Below are positions 25,296 to 33,259 of a DNA stretch of 38,165 nucleotides, piece after piece. Location of the stretch: assembly GCA_963773685.1 (NCBI GenBank), contig CAVZBY010000014.1:1-38165 (forward strand). The letters are read 5' to 3'. Made by a program: the position numbers and the translations under genes. The notes beneath the pieces are model-generated. The model had not been told where the DNA came from and made no database searches. It saw nothing but the letters and a program-made list of their open reading frames with translations. Numbering within the stretch: position 1 is the first letter of the stretch; each line of letters begins with the position of its first letter. Origin of the DNA: JALHVH01 sp963773685 (GTDB lineage Bacteria; Acidobacteriota; Aminicenantia; Aminicenantales; Saccharicenantaceae).

Positions 25296-26666
25296 ATGAA
25301 AAACGCGATCGTTCTTCTCCTAGGCACAGGCTTGCTCCTGTTCACCCTCTCTGGGCTTCCGGCCCGAACTGTGCCTCAAACCGAGGACGCTTTGACCATC
25401 AAGGCCCGGGCGTTCCTCGCGACGTTGGCTAAAGGCGATTTCCAGGGCGCCGTCAGCGACTTCGATGAGACCATGCTCAAGCTTTCCGGTCCGGACAAGC
25501 TCGAGCTGATGTGGACCCAGCAGCTCCCCGCCCAGGTCGGGGCGTTCAAACGACAGGGCCCAGCCCGTCATGAACAGTTCCAAGGCTACGAGATCGTCCT
25601 CGTCGCCTGTTCCTTCGAGAAGGCCCTCCTCGACGCCCGCATCGTCTTCGACAAGGCGGGCCAGATCGCCGGCCTCCAGTTCGTGCCCCCGGCGCCGCCG
25701 GCGAATTACACTCCTCCCGCCTTCGCCGATGCCTCGAAGTTCGAGGAGATCGATGTCACCATCGGCTCGGGGGAGTGGGCCCTGCCGGGGACACTGACCA
25801 TGCCAAAGGGCGCCGGGCCGGTTCCCGGGCTCGTCCTTGTCCATGGCTCGGGTCCGAACGACCGTGACGAAACGATCGGTCCCAACAAGCCGTTCAAGGA
25901 CCTGGCCTGGGGCTTGGCCACACGCGGCATCGCCGTCGTGCGGTACGAAAAACGGAGCAAGGTCTATGGCCAGAGGATCCTGGCTGACCCAAAGCTCGAA
26001 GCGCGGTTGACGGTCAAGGAGGAGGCCATCGACGACGCCCTGGCCGCGGCGGCGCTACTCCAGAGGACCAAGGGCGTCGATCCGAAGCGGGTCCTCATCC
26101 TCGGCCACAGCCTCGGGGGCTTCCTGATCCCGCGCATCGCCCTCGCGGCCGAACCCCTCGGGCTGGCCGGCTTCATCAGCATGGCCGGCCTGACTCGGCC
26201 CCTCGACGATACGATCGTCCGCCAGATGACCTATCTCTATGGCCTGGCTGGGAACACCCTGACGGACGAAGACAGGAAGAAGCTCGAGGACCTCAAGGCC
26301 GAGGTCGCGAAGATCAAGGCCCTAACCGAGGCCGACCGGGGCTCGACAACGAAGCTTGTGGGCGCCATGCCCGCCTATTGGCTCGACCTACGCGCCTACG
26401 ACCCGCCCGAAACGGCCAAATCGGTGCGAACGCCCATGCTGTTCCTGCAGGGCGGGCGGGATTATCAGGTCACGCCGGACGACCTCGAGAACTGGAAGAA
26501 GGCTCTGGGCTCACGCCTCGACGTTGAGTTCCGCCTCTATCCCAAGCTCAACCACCTTTTCTTCGAAGGCGAGGGGATCATTATGCCTCTCGAGTACGTG
26601 CAGAAGCACGGCAGTGTCGCGCCGTACGTGGTCGCCGACATCGTCGATTGGATCGCGAAGCACTGA
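25296..26666 (+). CDS. Secreted two-domain hydrolase (DUF3887-like + alpha/beta hydrolase)
   Basis: This 456-residue exported enzyme starts with a signal peptide (about 1-24). Residues 30-135 form an NTF2-like domain of the DUF3887 type (ARAFLATLAKGDFQGAVSDFD). Residues 150-456 form a dienelactone-hydrolase-like alpha/beta hydrolase with LVLVHGSGPNDRDETIGP (179-196), the nucleophile Ser272 in LGHSLGG, acid Asp389 in GGRDYQVT and base His420 in KLNHLFF. This two-domain architecture is common in secreted esterases of Acidobacteriota, Bacteroidota and Firmicutes, with unknown natural substrates. The start ATG at 25296 has GAGGAAGG upstream; the frame extends back to 25242 without a ribosome site. 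The gene is divergent from the ECF operon across a 125-base gap. Confidence 0.91.
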   Translation: MKNAIVLLLGTGLLLFTLSGLPARTVPQTEDALTIKARAFLATLAKGDFQGAVSDFDETMLKLSGPDKLELMWTQQLPAQVGAFKRQGPARHEQFQGYEIVLVACSFEKALLDARIVFDKAGQIAGLQFVPPAPPANYTPPAFADASKFEEIDVTIGSGEWALPGTLTMPKGAGPVPGLVLVHGSGPNDRDETIGPNKPFKDLAWGLATRGIAVVRYEKRSKVYGQRILADPKLEARLTVKEEAIDDALAAAALLQRTKGVDPKRVLILGHSLGGFLIPRIALAAEPLGLAGFISMAGLTRPLDDTIVRQMTYLYGLAGNTLTDEDRKKLEDLKAEVAKIKALTEADRGSTTKLVGAMPAYWLDLRAYDPPETAKSVRTPMLFLQGGRDYQVTPDDLENWKKALGSRLDVEFRLYPKLNHLFFEGEGIIMPLEYVQKHGSVAPYVVADIVDWIAKH

Positions 26667-26741
26667 TCCTCGATACCCGGGCTTCTCTTGTGAAGCGGCC
26701 GAAGCCGGCGCGCGGCGACGGCTTCGCGGCAGGGTGCGGTG

Positions 26742-28110
26742 CTACCGGTAGTTGAAAATGACCGGGAAGAGCGCCGTCACGAACCACGCCCAGACCGCGA
26801 ATGCCGGCATATAGGCCGTCTGCCAGTGCTCGAGGCGAGTGAACGGGGCGCGCCGGCCCAGGAAGCGTGCGTAGAGCACGGCCGACCAAGCCAGGTTCAC
26901 GAGCAGCAGCAGGTTCAGGCCGAGCGCGGCCGTCTTGTTGGCGCTGAACCCGAATTCGGAGATGCGCGCGGCCATGGCCCATAGGGCGAGCCCGTCCACG
27001 ATGAGAGCGCACGCCACGAGCAGGAGCTGGAGGATATCGAATCGGCCGGGAGGCGCCTCCGAGTCGCGGGCCGAGATGGCGTATAGGAGCAGGCCCAGCA
27101 CGACGACCAGCAGAAGGTCGAATCCGATGAGCACCTCCCGCTCGACGCTGATGGGGTTGCCCGTCCAGATCATGGCCCCTATGAAGATGAGGAGCAGGGC
27201 TGTGAAGAGCGGCGTGAAGAGCCGCGTGAGCACGGGCGCCATGTTCTCGATGACGCTCTGCTTGTACTCCACCAGCCACGCGCCGATGATCACCGCTCCC
27301 GTCGCTCCGCACGGCAGCACCCATTCCTGAAGCGCCCGCTCGGCATCGAGGCCTATGGCCTTGAAGATGAAAAGCGTGAGGCCCATCAGGGCCCCGCTTC
27401 CGAGCGCGATGAGCGCGTAGTAGATGAACCACTCGCCGGAGAACCGCACGTAGTTCATGCGCTGTTCATGGAGGCGCCACCGGCCCCCGGCGTAGGCGTA
27501 ACTCACCATCAGCCACAGCGCGATCGGAAGGTGGATCGCGGCAAGCGTCCCCGTATGACCGCCGGGTCTGAACGGCAACATGTTCACGATCAGCCCCGCC
27601 GCCACGAATGGAACGGCAAGCCAGTACCATCCGCGGCGGGGGAGAGCTGCGCTTCAGCGCGAAGAAGCCGGCCAGGAAGGGGAGGACGAAGAGGCTGAGA
27701 TTGCGCAGGTAGAACGAGGCGTGCGACGAGGGTCCCGAAATGCGGAGGCCGAAGAGCTCGGGGATCTTGATCGCCACGGCCGCGGCTAGGGCCAGCCCCA
27801 CGGCCCAGGCGGCATCGCGCCGATCGGCCGGCGACGAGACGTCGCTCCCGGATGAGACCACGAGCTGTTTCCAGAGACGCTCGGAATATTCGATGGCAAA
27901 TTCGCGCGAAAGAGCATCCAGACCGCCCAGGCGCTTGACGGCCACAAGGAATGCCTCATCCTCGTCGAGGCCGGCCTCGCGCAGCGCGTCGATCTGGCTT
28001 CGCAGGTGATCCTCGAGCTCCTCGACGTCCACGGAACGAACCGCTTGCCGTCTCTGGAGGTATTGCCTCCACCGCCCGATGCGTTCTTCCAAGATGGCGT
28101 TATTCGTCAC
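26742..28110 (-). pseudogene. Permease-prefix-domain membrane protein gene with one frameshift
   Basis: Two - strand frames form one gene. The first part begins at GTG 28110 (AGGAG six bases upstream) with a helical domain (LEERIGRWRQYLQ, VEELEDHLRSQIDALREAG, DEDEAFLVAVKRLG) of the permease-prefix type common in Acidobacteriota, then membrane helices up to PFLAGFFALKRSSP. The second frame resumes at GWYWLAVPFVAAGLIVNM and adds about eight more helices, ending with VTALFPVIFNYR at 26742. Dropping one base of the C5 run (GGGGG at 27638-27642 on the + strand) joins them as KRSSPRRGWYWLA and gives exactly 456 codons with the stop. It lies 23 bases after the PadR gene and is probably its target or partner. 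Function is unknown. Confidence 0.82.
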
Positions 28111-28133
28111 GGGATCACTCCTCTCGAGGCCGG

Positions 28134-28487
28134 TCAAATGGGCTGTTCCGCCGGGGAGACGGCCACGCGCCAGATGTCCTTCATCGCCCGATCCACCACC
28201 TGCCACTGGCGGAGCTGGCGGTCGAGCTGCTCCGCACCCGCACGGGTCAGCCGGTAGTACTTGCGCCGCCTGCCGGTTTCCGACAGGGTCCAGAACGCCT
28301 CGACCAGGCCGTTGCGCTCGAGGCGGTGGAGGAGCGGGTAGAGCATGCCGTCAGTCCATTGCAGCTCGCCCCTGGACAACTCGCCGACCCGTTTGATGAT
28401 GGCGTAACCGTAACTTTCGCCTTCACTCAGGATGGCAAGCACCAGCGGCGTGGCCGAGGCGGCAACGAGGTCCTTGTCGATGTTCAA
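28134..28487 (-). CDS. PadR-family transcriptional regulator
   Basis: This 117-residue winged-helix repressor has a PadR N-terminal domain: LVLAILSEGESYGYAIIKR, then LSRGELQWTDGMLYPLLHRL and GLVEAFW, and a dimerising C-terminal helix (AEQLDRQLRQWQVVDRAMK). The start is most likely the TTG at 28487, nine bases after AGGAG; the ATG at 28559 would lie upstream of the promoter described here. It is followed by the permease-prefix membrane protein gene, the usual pairing in Acidobacteriota. A perfect inverted repeat lies within its promoter, so it is probably self-repressed. The ligand that releases PadR regulators varies and is not known here. Confidence 0.91.
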   Translation of the reverse strand: MNIDKDLVAASATPLVLAILSEGESYGYAIIKRVGELSRGELQWTDGMLYPLLHRLERNGLVEAFWTLSETGRRRKYYRLTRAGAEQLDRQLRQWQVVDRAMKDIWRVAVSPAEQPI

Positions 28488-28514
28488 TGCGGTTGGGCTC
28501 CTGTACCTAGCTCT

Positions 28515-28543
28515 ACTATATACAGCAGCTCTATGTATATCAA
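28515..28543 (-). promoter_or_regulatory. PadR-gene promoter with palindromic operator in the spacer
   Basis: On the - strand, TTGATA (forward 28538-28543) and TATAGT (forward 28515-28520) are separated by exactly 17 bases; each differs from consensus at one position. Overlapping this promoter is a perfect inverted repeat ATATACA-9-TGTATAT (28518-28540). PadR proteins bind such dyads, so binding would block the polymerase. The predicted transcript starts about 20 bases upstream of the TTG start. Confidence 0.62.
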
Positions 28544-28609
28544 GAGATTGTGAAATCAAGATAATGATGATCTATAATCATGTCCCTGGCCTACGAGAAG
28601 GAGGTTCTT

Positions 28610-29131
28610 ATGCGGATCCGTCGACGAGACTTCGTCCGCGTCAGCCTGGCTTCGATGGCATTTTCGGGCGCCGACCTCATGAATCTGGGCAATATGCTCG
28701 ATCCGGACAAGGGACCCCGCCAAACGGCGGATCTATCTGACGATCGATCGAACGCGTCGGAACTAAACGCTGGCGAAGGGAACACCATGAAAATTCATTA
28801 TCTCGAGATCGTGACTAAGGATGTTGACGCGTCATGCGAGCTGTATTCGCAAATGCTTGGGATGACCTTCGGCAAAGCCGACCCCAATCTGGGAGGCGCC
28901 CGGACCGCCGCTCTGGCCGGCGGCGGAATGTTGGGCATCCGAGCTCCGTTGCGCGCCACGGAGATGCCGGTGGTGCGGCCCTACATGCTCGTGAAAGACA
29001 TCCAAGCTTCCGTCGCGGCGGCGGCCCGATCCCAGGCAGAGATCGCGATGGCTCCGACTGAAATCACGGGTTACGGTCGATTCGCCATCGTCATTCAGGG
29101 CGGGATCGAATTCGGACTCTGGCAGCTCTGA
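28610..29131 (+). CDS. VOC/glyoxalase-fold protein with Tat-like N terminus
   Basis: The product (173 residues from the ATG at 28610) begins with RIRRRDFVRVSLASMAF, which fits a twin-arginine export signal, and then has a Ser/Asp-rich linker. From residue 60 (MKIHYLEIVTKDVDASCELY) it is a vicinal-oxygen-chelate fold domain like glyoxalases and dioxygenases, ending in VIQGGIEFGLWQL. AGAAGGAGG lies right before the ATG at 28610, which argues for the long form. A second ATG at 28787, with GAAGGG upstream, would make a cytoplasmic form of only the VOC domain, so two products may exist. The gene is divergent from PadR, separated by about 120 bases. The substrate is unknown. Confidence 0.74.
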   Translation: MRIRRRDFVRVSLASMAFSGADLMNLGNMLDPDKGPRQTADLSDDRSNASELNAGEGNTMKIHYLEIVTKDVDASCELYSQMLGMTFGKADPNLGGARTAALAGGGMLGIRAPLRATEMPVVRPYMLVKDIQASVAAAARSQAEIAMAPTEITGYGRFAIVIQGGIEFGLWQL

Positions 29132-29138
29132 TCGTTCT

Positions 29139-29303
29139 CCCATCGTAGCCTCGCCGAAGATCCGGACCCTGTTCGAGGAATGGGCCCCACATCTCCATGG
29201 GATCGGATCCCTCGCCTTCCTTCCGGCCGCCCATCATGTCCGGGACGCCCGAAAAGAACTTGTCCACCATCTCGCCTATCATGGCCTTTCTCTCGTCTGA
29301 CTT
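29139..29303 (-). pseudogene. Possible remnant of a small Met-rich protein gene
   Basis: Downstream of the VOC gene, a - strand frame reads SDERKAMIGEMVDKFFSGV, then PDMMGGRKEGEGSDPMEMW, with a TAG just before it and no ribosome site. The composition recalls small Met-rich proteins with repeated FFSG and MMG motifs that I remember from other bacteria and archaea. The frame then runs into the VOC gene, so if real it is truncated. The evidence is composition only. Confidence 0.28.
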
Positions 29304-29316
29304 CTACCCAATAATT

Positions 29317-31761
29317 TCAGAATTCCGCGATCAGGGAGAACCATTTCCCCGCGGATGAGCCCCACACTTCCTTATAGGTAGCCGTATTGAACTGAGGCCA
29401 ATAGGGCGTATCCTCATTGCCTCGCGACTCCATGCCGACAGGGATGGCCCCGACCGTTTCTCCCGGCAGGGCCGTGTAGAGCTGGGGATAATTGCTGCCT
29501 TCTCCCCATATCAAGGACTGTCCAAAGGGGTTCCGGCCGACGATCCAGAACAGCTGCTGTTCGGCGATATTCATCAGTTCTTTGTCGTCGAGGAACTTCC
29601 CGCACAGAGCGGCCGCCTTGCCGGTCGCGAGGTGCACGGCCGCATTTCCCTTGAACGAGAACCAGACCGGGAAGCGGCGAAGATAATGCTCTTCATCCAG
29701 CTTGACGCCGTTTTCGAGCTGTTCCTTGAAATCGTCGGAAAGATCCATGTCCGGGCCGATCCTCGGGTGGACCGCGAGGAAATTCTCCCTGTCCTTGACC
29801 TCGTCTTTCTGATACACGCCGCTGGGGATCATGCCGTAGGGCTCGACGTACCGGAAGATGTTCTTCAGGTATCCGCCGAACAGCCTAATGGCATTTTCCC
29901 ATGTCGCATAATCGGGATGGCGCGGCTGCGACTCGCAGAGGGCGGTCAGCGCCTGCATATAGACCTGGTCTCTCGACTGGTGGTTGAAGTGCACGATTGA
30001 TTTCCGGTCGAGGTCCCGGTAGAAGAATCCGGCGATCCTGTTTGCATCGTTGAGCGGCTCTGTCCGCTGACACTGAAGCGCGTACTTGATGCTCTCGGCC
30101 GCTTTGTCGGCGTAAGGTTTCTCGTTCGTCAGTCTATAGAGCATGCTCGCCGCCCAGGACGCGGTCGCCATGTACTGGCTGCGGGAAGTCATGCCGCTGT
30201 GCCCGGGTTTCCCCGAGCTCATCTCCTTGAATCCGAGCTCGGCGAAACGCTTTTCCGCGAACCCGAAATCTTCTTTCGCGATCTTGCGGAGATTCGCCGC
30301 GAGCATCGGGTCGTTCGCGATCGACATCGAGGCATAGGCCTCGATGCCCGACAGCAGGAAATTCTCAAAGCCGCTGTTCGCGGCCCTCACCTGGCGCCGG
30401 CCCGCGTCATCCGTGGATCCGATATAGCCGTCCGTCCACAGGTTCGTCCCCCATCCCTGGAAGCGATCGCCGTTCTCGAGCCTCGTCCTCATGACCACGT
30501 CCAGCCCCCAGAGGGCCTCTTCCATCAGGCGCAGATAGAGATCCGTGTCGCCTTTTTCCTTGGCCCGGTTCGCCATTTCGAGCATGGCAAAGGCGATCTC
30601 GCCTGTCTGCGCGAATGACTGGGACATGTCGGCGGCGTCGTGCCAGCCGCCGTTCACGGGATAGACGCGCCCCTGGTATTCGCCGTGCAGGTCCGTGTGG
30701 CAGGAGCCGTGCTTGCCGGGCACCGGATAGCCGCAGCGCTCGCAGAACATGTAGTTGAGCACGCGCCAGGCCGAGTCATCCCATAGATTATCGTCGATAT
30801 AGAATGGCGCCGTCGTGATGTCCCCGACTCTGATCCGATATCGTCCCTGGCGTCCAACCGAGGTGAAATCGGCCGTATCGAAGCCTCCGAGACTCGTCTT
30901 GACCGGCTTGATGTCCCCCTCATAGACGACCTGGGAGGTCGCCTCATCCACGATCTGGAACTTCCCATTGTGCTTGGCGATATTGACGATGGCCGATTTC
31001 TCGCTGTCGGGGCGATATCCGGAGGTCGAGAAGACGATCCTGTTTCGAGCCGGCTTCCACCCGCTCACGACCTCCGGCTCGTTGACGACCTGCAAGGCCA
31101 CGTTGGAAACGTCGAATTGCAGGAGATCCCCCATCGTGCGTTCCTTCCCGAAGACTTCGATGGCAAAAGATAACTTGGTGACCTTGTCGCGCGGCAGTTC
31201 CGACATCTCGACAAAGCATTCGTTCCATTGGCCGTTCGTCAGGTTCATCTCATGATACCCTTCCCGGCCATAGATGTCGGGCACCTTGATCTTTCCGTCG
31301 TTCTCCACATAGAGGTTCAGATAGACCGTGCGGGCGCCTTCGCAGTCCGGATAAACGTAGAGATGAATGCGGTTGTACTTCTCCCAGTTCTTGCCGCCCA
31401 CATCGAAGGTGGCCATGGACGTCCCCCGGCCCAGGCCCCATGAGGGTATTTCATCGACATAGCTGGGCGCCGCTAATCTCAGGCTGTGCTTCCCGGAGAT
31501 ACTTCTTTCGGCGGTTTGAGACATGCTTCCGATGCCGCTATGCGACCATGGGCTCATGTCTTCCATGTCGCAAAGCACATCGGAGATCAACACGGTTTTC
31601 GTGAGCCCAAAAGTCTCGAAAGACATGCTGAAGTCAAGCGGCAACGGGCTGTGAATGTATCCCGTGCTGCGGATATCGTTTTTCAGCTTCTCATCCACCT
31701 GGGGAAAGAGAAAAGACGAGATGCAGAGAATGATCAGAGCCATCATCTTCAATCCTCTCAT
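29317..31761 (-). CDS. Secreted glycoside hydrolase family 9 (endoglucanase-type)
   Basis: This 814-residue exported enzyme should cut beta-1,4-glucans or related polysaccharides. After a signal peptide (1-21), residues about 50-230 look like a jelly-roll carbohydrate-binding domain, 240-322 like the Ig-like domain that precedes many GH9 catalytic domains, and 323-814 form the alpha/alpha barrel. The GH9 blocks are CERCG followed by HGSCHTD (340-356) and GGWHDAADMS (371-380), in which Asp375 and Asp378 are the expected catalytic-base pair. The C-terminal block (GQSLIWGEGSNYPQLY and NTATYKEVW) should supply the acid glutamate. AAGGAGA stands before the start. Base composition is more AT-rich than upstream genes, which may signal transfer. 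No linked sugar transporter is seen. Confidence 0.9.
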   Translation of the reverse strand: MRGLKMMALIILCISSFLFPQVDEKLKNDIRSTGYIHSPLPLDFSMSFETFGLTKTVLISDVLCDMEDMSPWSHSGIGSMSQTAERSISGKHSLRLAAPSYVDEIPSWGLGRGTSMATFDVGGKNWEKYNRIHLYVYPDCEGARTVYLNLYVENDGKIKVPDIYGREGYHEMNLTNGQWNECFVEMSELPRDKVTKLSFAIEVFGKERTMGDLLQFDVSNVALQVVNEPEVVSGWKPARNRIVFSTSGYRPDSEKSAIVNIAKHNGKFQIVDEATSQVVYEGDIKPVKTSLGGFDTADFTSVGRQGRYRIRVGDITTAPFYIDDNLWDDSAWRVLNYMFCERCGYPVPGKHGSCHTDLHGEYQGRVYPVNGGWHDAADMSQSFAQTGEIAFAMLEMANRAKEKGDTDLYLRLMEEALWGLDVVMRTRLENGDRFQGWGTNLWTDGYIGSTDDAGRRQVRAANSGFENFLLSGIEAYASMSIANDPMLAANLRKIAKEDFGFAEKRFAELGFKEMSSGKPGHSGMTSRSQYMATASWAASMLYRLTNEKPYADKAAESIKYALQCQRTEPLNDANRIAGFFYRDLDRKSIVHFNHQSRDQVYMQALTALCESQPRHPDYATWENAIRLFGGYLKNIFRYVEPYGMIPSGVYQKDEVKDRENFLAVHPRIGPDMDLSDDFKEQLENGVKLDEEHYLRRFPVWFSFKGNAAVHLATGKAAALCGKFLDDKELMNIAEQQLFWIVGRNPFGQSLIWGEGSNYPQLYTALPGETVGAIPVGMESRGNEDTPYWPQFNTATYKEVWGSSAGKWFSLIAEF

Positions 31762-31802
31762 GCTGTGTCTCCTTCAAAGCGAAATCGCCGAACGCTGTTG
31801 AA

Positions 31803-31832
31803 TTAATAGCATGGACTCATTTGAAGGGTCAA
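31803..31832 (-). promoter_or_regulatory. Putative promoter of the GH9 gene
   Basis: On the - strand TTGACC (forward 31827-31832), an 18-base spacer and TATTAA (forward 31803-31808) form a promoter, with TG one base ahead of the -10 as in extended -10 promoters. Transcription would start about 35 bases before the ATG. The GH5-like gene has the same layout. Confidence 0.45.
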
Positions 31833-31852
31833 TCCCCTTGGCTCCGCTCTCG

Positions 31853-31937
31853 ATTATAAGGGGGCATTTGTCAGCGAAAAATTGCCAGTGACGCCCGCGG
31901 ATCCAAGTATTCTCTTTATCCCCCTGGCCCCCTTGAG
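31853..31937. repeat. Two half-copies of the C/G palindromic repeat
   Basis: ATTATAAGGGGGCATTTGTCAGCG, described here as positions 31853-31876, matches the right half of the complete repeat at 31997-32018 (shared core ATAAGGGGG and TTGTCAGCG). TTTATCCCCCTGGCCCCCTTGA at 31916-31937 matches its left half. The two halves are in the opposite order to a complete copy, so they look like remnants of rearranged or partly deleted elements. Confidence 0.55.
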
Positions 31938-31943
31938 TATCCT

Positions 31944-32025
31944 CCCGGGACGCTCCCTAATACGCCTGGAGATCTTATCCCCCCAACCCCCCTTACAATA
32001 AGGGGGGACTTGTCAGCGTCCCGGG
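31944..32025. repeat. Complete nested palindromic element A
   Basis: The outer arms CCCGGGACGCT (31944-31954) and AGCGTCCCGGG (32015-32025) are perfect complements over 11 bases. Inside is a core hairpin CCCCCCTTA (31987-31995), loop CAA, TAAGGGGGG (31999-32007), preceded by TTATCCCCCC. As single-stranded DNA or RNA this folds into a stem around an inner stem. The core belongs to the same family as the copy at 4979-5016. Confidence 0.75.
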
Positions 32026-32036
32026 TAAGGATTCGT

Positions 32037-32123
32037 CCAAAGACGCCCCCATATCCATTTGAGTTCATTAACCCCCTGTAGTCCCCCTCTATAATTAGGG
32101 GGACTTAAGGTGGGCGTCTTTGG
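32037..32123. repeat. Complete nested palindromic element B
   Basis: The outer arms CCAAAGACGCCC (32037-32048) and GGGCGTCTTTGG (32112-32123) pair perfectly over 12 bases. The core hairpin is AGTCCCCCT (32080-32088), an 8-base loop, AGGGGGACT (32097-32105), preceded by ATTAACCCCC. The layout equals element A, but the outer arms have a different sequence except for GACGC. It begins 10 bases beyond the 3' end of tRNA-Val and so could form part of that transcript's end. Confidence 0.75.
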
Positions 32124-32133
32124 CAAGGAAGTG

Positions 32134-32205
32134 TGGGCGATAGAGGAATTGAACCTCTGACTTCTACCGTGTGAAGGTAGCACTCTACCTCTGAGTTAAT
32201 CGCCC
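32134..32205 (-). tRNA. tRNA-Val (anticodon CAC)
   Basis: A 72-base cloverleaf folds without mismatch in the acceptor stem: acceptor GGGCGAT/ATCGCCC, D stem ACTC/GAGT, anticodon stem CTACC/GGTAG with loop TTCACAC (anticodon CAC, reading GUG), variable loop AAGTC, T stem AGAGG/CCTCT with loop TTCAATT, and discriminator A. The 3' CCA is not encoded (CAC follows). It lies alone in AT-rich DNA, right beside the palindromic repeat cluster. Confidence 0.96.
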
Positions 32206-32462
32206 ACAAACGCGCGTCTATACTGCGATTAATATCAGCAACTTAATCAATTCAATCAAGAAATCTTGACCAAATTTCGCCAATTGCCGGCCCTTTTCCA
32301 GCCTGGAAGGGGCGCCGGGATGATAGCAAAAAGCCCTTCGTGGTTCAAGTTTTCCCCCGGCCTCGGGCCTGCTCCTCGATGATCTCAACGGCCCTGCGCA
32401 TCCAACCTGGGTCCTTGCCTAAACTAATAATAATGAAAAAGGGGAATAGATAAGCTCAGCTG

Positions 32463-32867
32463 CTATTTTACCGAACCCATGGCGTCAACTGTCACTTTTT
32501 TCCCCGCATCGGTTTTATATATAGCGGTCACGAACAGGGGCTCTCCCGCCTTCAACGCTTTGACAACGACCGTTCTGCTGCGGCCTTCCACAACACTGAT
32601 GGACAATTCTTTGTCCGCTTTCCAGGTCGGCCAGATCGCGACTTCATTGCCGCTGGCGTCAACACCCTTGGCATAAATTATCATCTCATCCCCGACCGCC
32701 AGCTTGAAGCCGTTCATGCCAACTCCGGTCAGGGGCGCTGAAGTCGCCATTATATCCGTTACTCTATATAGGACGATATGATCAAGATCCTTATCGAGAA
32801 CCTGAGCATTCAATGCCGCCATCATTGTCAGCCCGATAAGTAACGGAATAACGATTTCTTTTCTCAT
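32463..32867 (-). CDS. Small secreted protein, Ig-like beta fold
   Basis: This is a 134-residue exported protein with a clear signal peptide (MRKEIVIPLLIGLTMMAALNAQ). The mature part alternates hydrophobic strands and polar turns (FKLAVGDEMIIYAKGVDASG, VAIWPTWKADKELSISV, VVVKALKAGEPLFVTAIY), a pattern like a single bacterial Ig-like (Big-type) domain. No catalytic motif is visible. AGGAGA lies before the ATG. It stands alone between the tRNA and a small Cys-motif gene; the 257 bases after its stop, up to the tRNA, show no gene. A surface or cell-envelope role is inferred only from export. Confidence 0.76.
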   Translation of the reverse strand: MRKEIVIPLLIGLTMMAALNAQVLDKDLDHIVLYRVTDIMATSAPLTGVGMNGFKLAVGDEMIIYAKGVDASGNEVAIWPTWKADKELSISVVEGRSRTVVVKALKAGEPLFVTAIYKTDAGKKVTVDAMGSVK

Positions 32868-33001
32868 GTTTTGTTCTCCTTCTGAATTTCTGAAAGCAAA
32901 CGCTCTGAGTTTCTATTCCCCATTTCCGTGCCGTTCTATCCATGCTCATTTGCATGTCTATTATTCAGGTCTGTCGCGCGAGGGATCAACCGGCCCCGGT
33001 C

Positions 33002-33259
33002 TCACTTCCTTTGCTGATTGTAGGGCAGGCAGTGCGGGCACGCTGTATATCCCTTCGCCTCCGCCTCCTCCAAAGTATCGGGGCCGAAGAGCTCGAGAGC
33101 CTCAATGGGGAGCTCCTCTATCCCGCATTCGGGAGTCCGAAAGAACCATTCGTGAACGGTCATTGCCTTGAGGTTTCCGACGAACTTAGCAACCCCCAGG
33201 CTGGAGTGCTTCAAGGGGGCAGGCTTCAATAGCGACTCCTTCCACCCCCTATCAGCCAC
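33002..33259 (-). CDS. Small Cys-motif protein, possible zinc-binding module
   Basis: This 85-residue protein starts at a GTG with GGGAGAGG five bases upstream. The C-terminal half has Cys45, then ALELFGPDTLEEAEAKGY, then C-P-H-C (Cys74 and Cys77). That order, one Cys, an F-x-S/P-x2-EEA helix, Gly-Tyr and C-x2-C, matches the small metal-binding module I know from Ada-like and nuclease-associated proteins, where the first position is often H-x3-C. The first half is short and basic. It might be a stand-alone DNA- or metal-binding adaptor. Codon use is plausible but the gene is short, so it could be a remnant of a larger one. Confidence 0.55.
   Translation of the reverse strand: MADRGWKESLLKPAPLKHSSLGVAKFVGNLKAMTVHEWFFRTPECGIEELPIEALELFGPDTLEEAEAKGYTACPHCLPYNQQRK

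Noticed and set aside
31853..32123. Clustered repeats considered as a CRISPR array.
   Set aside because: The repeats are palindromic elements of different length at irregular spacing, with no constant repeat/spacer alternation and no cas genes.
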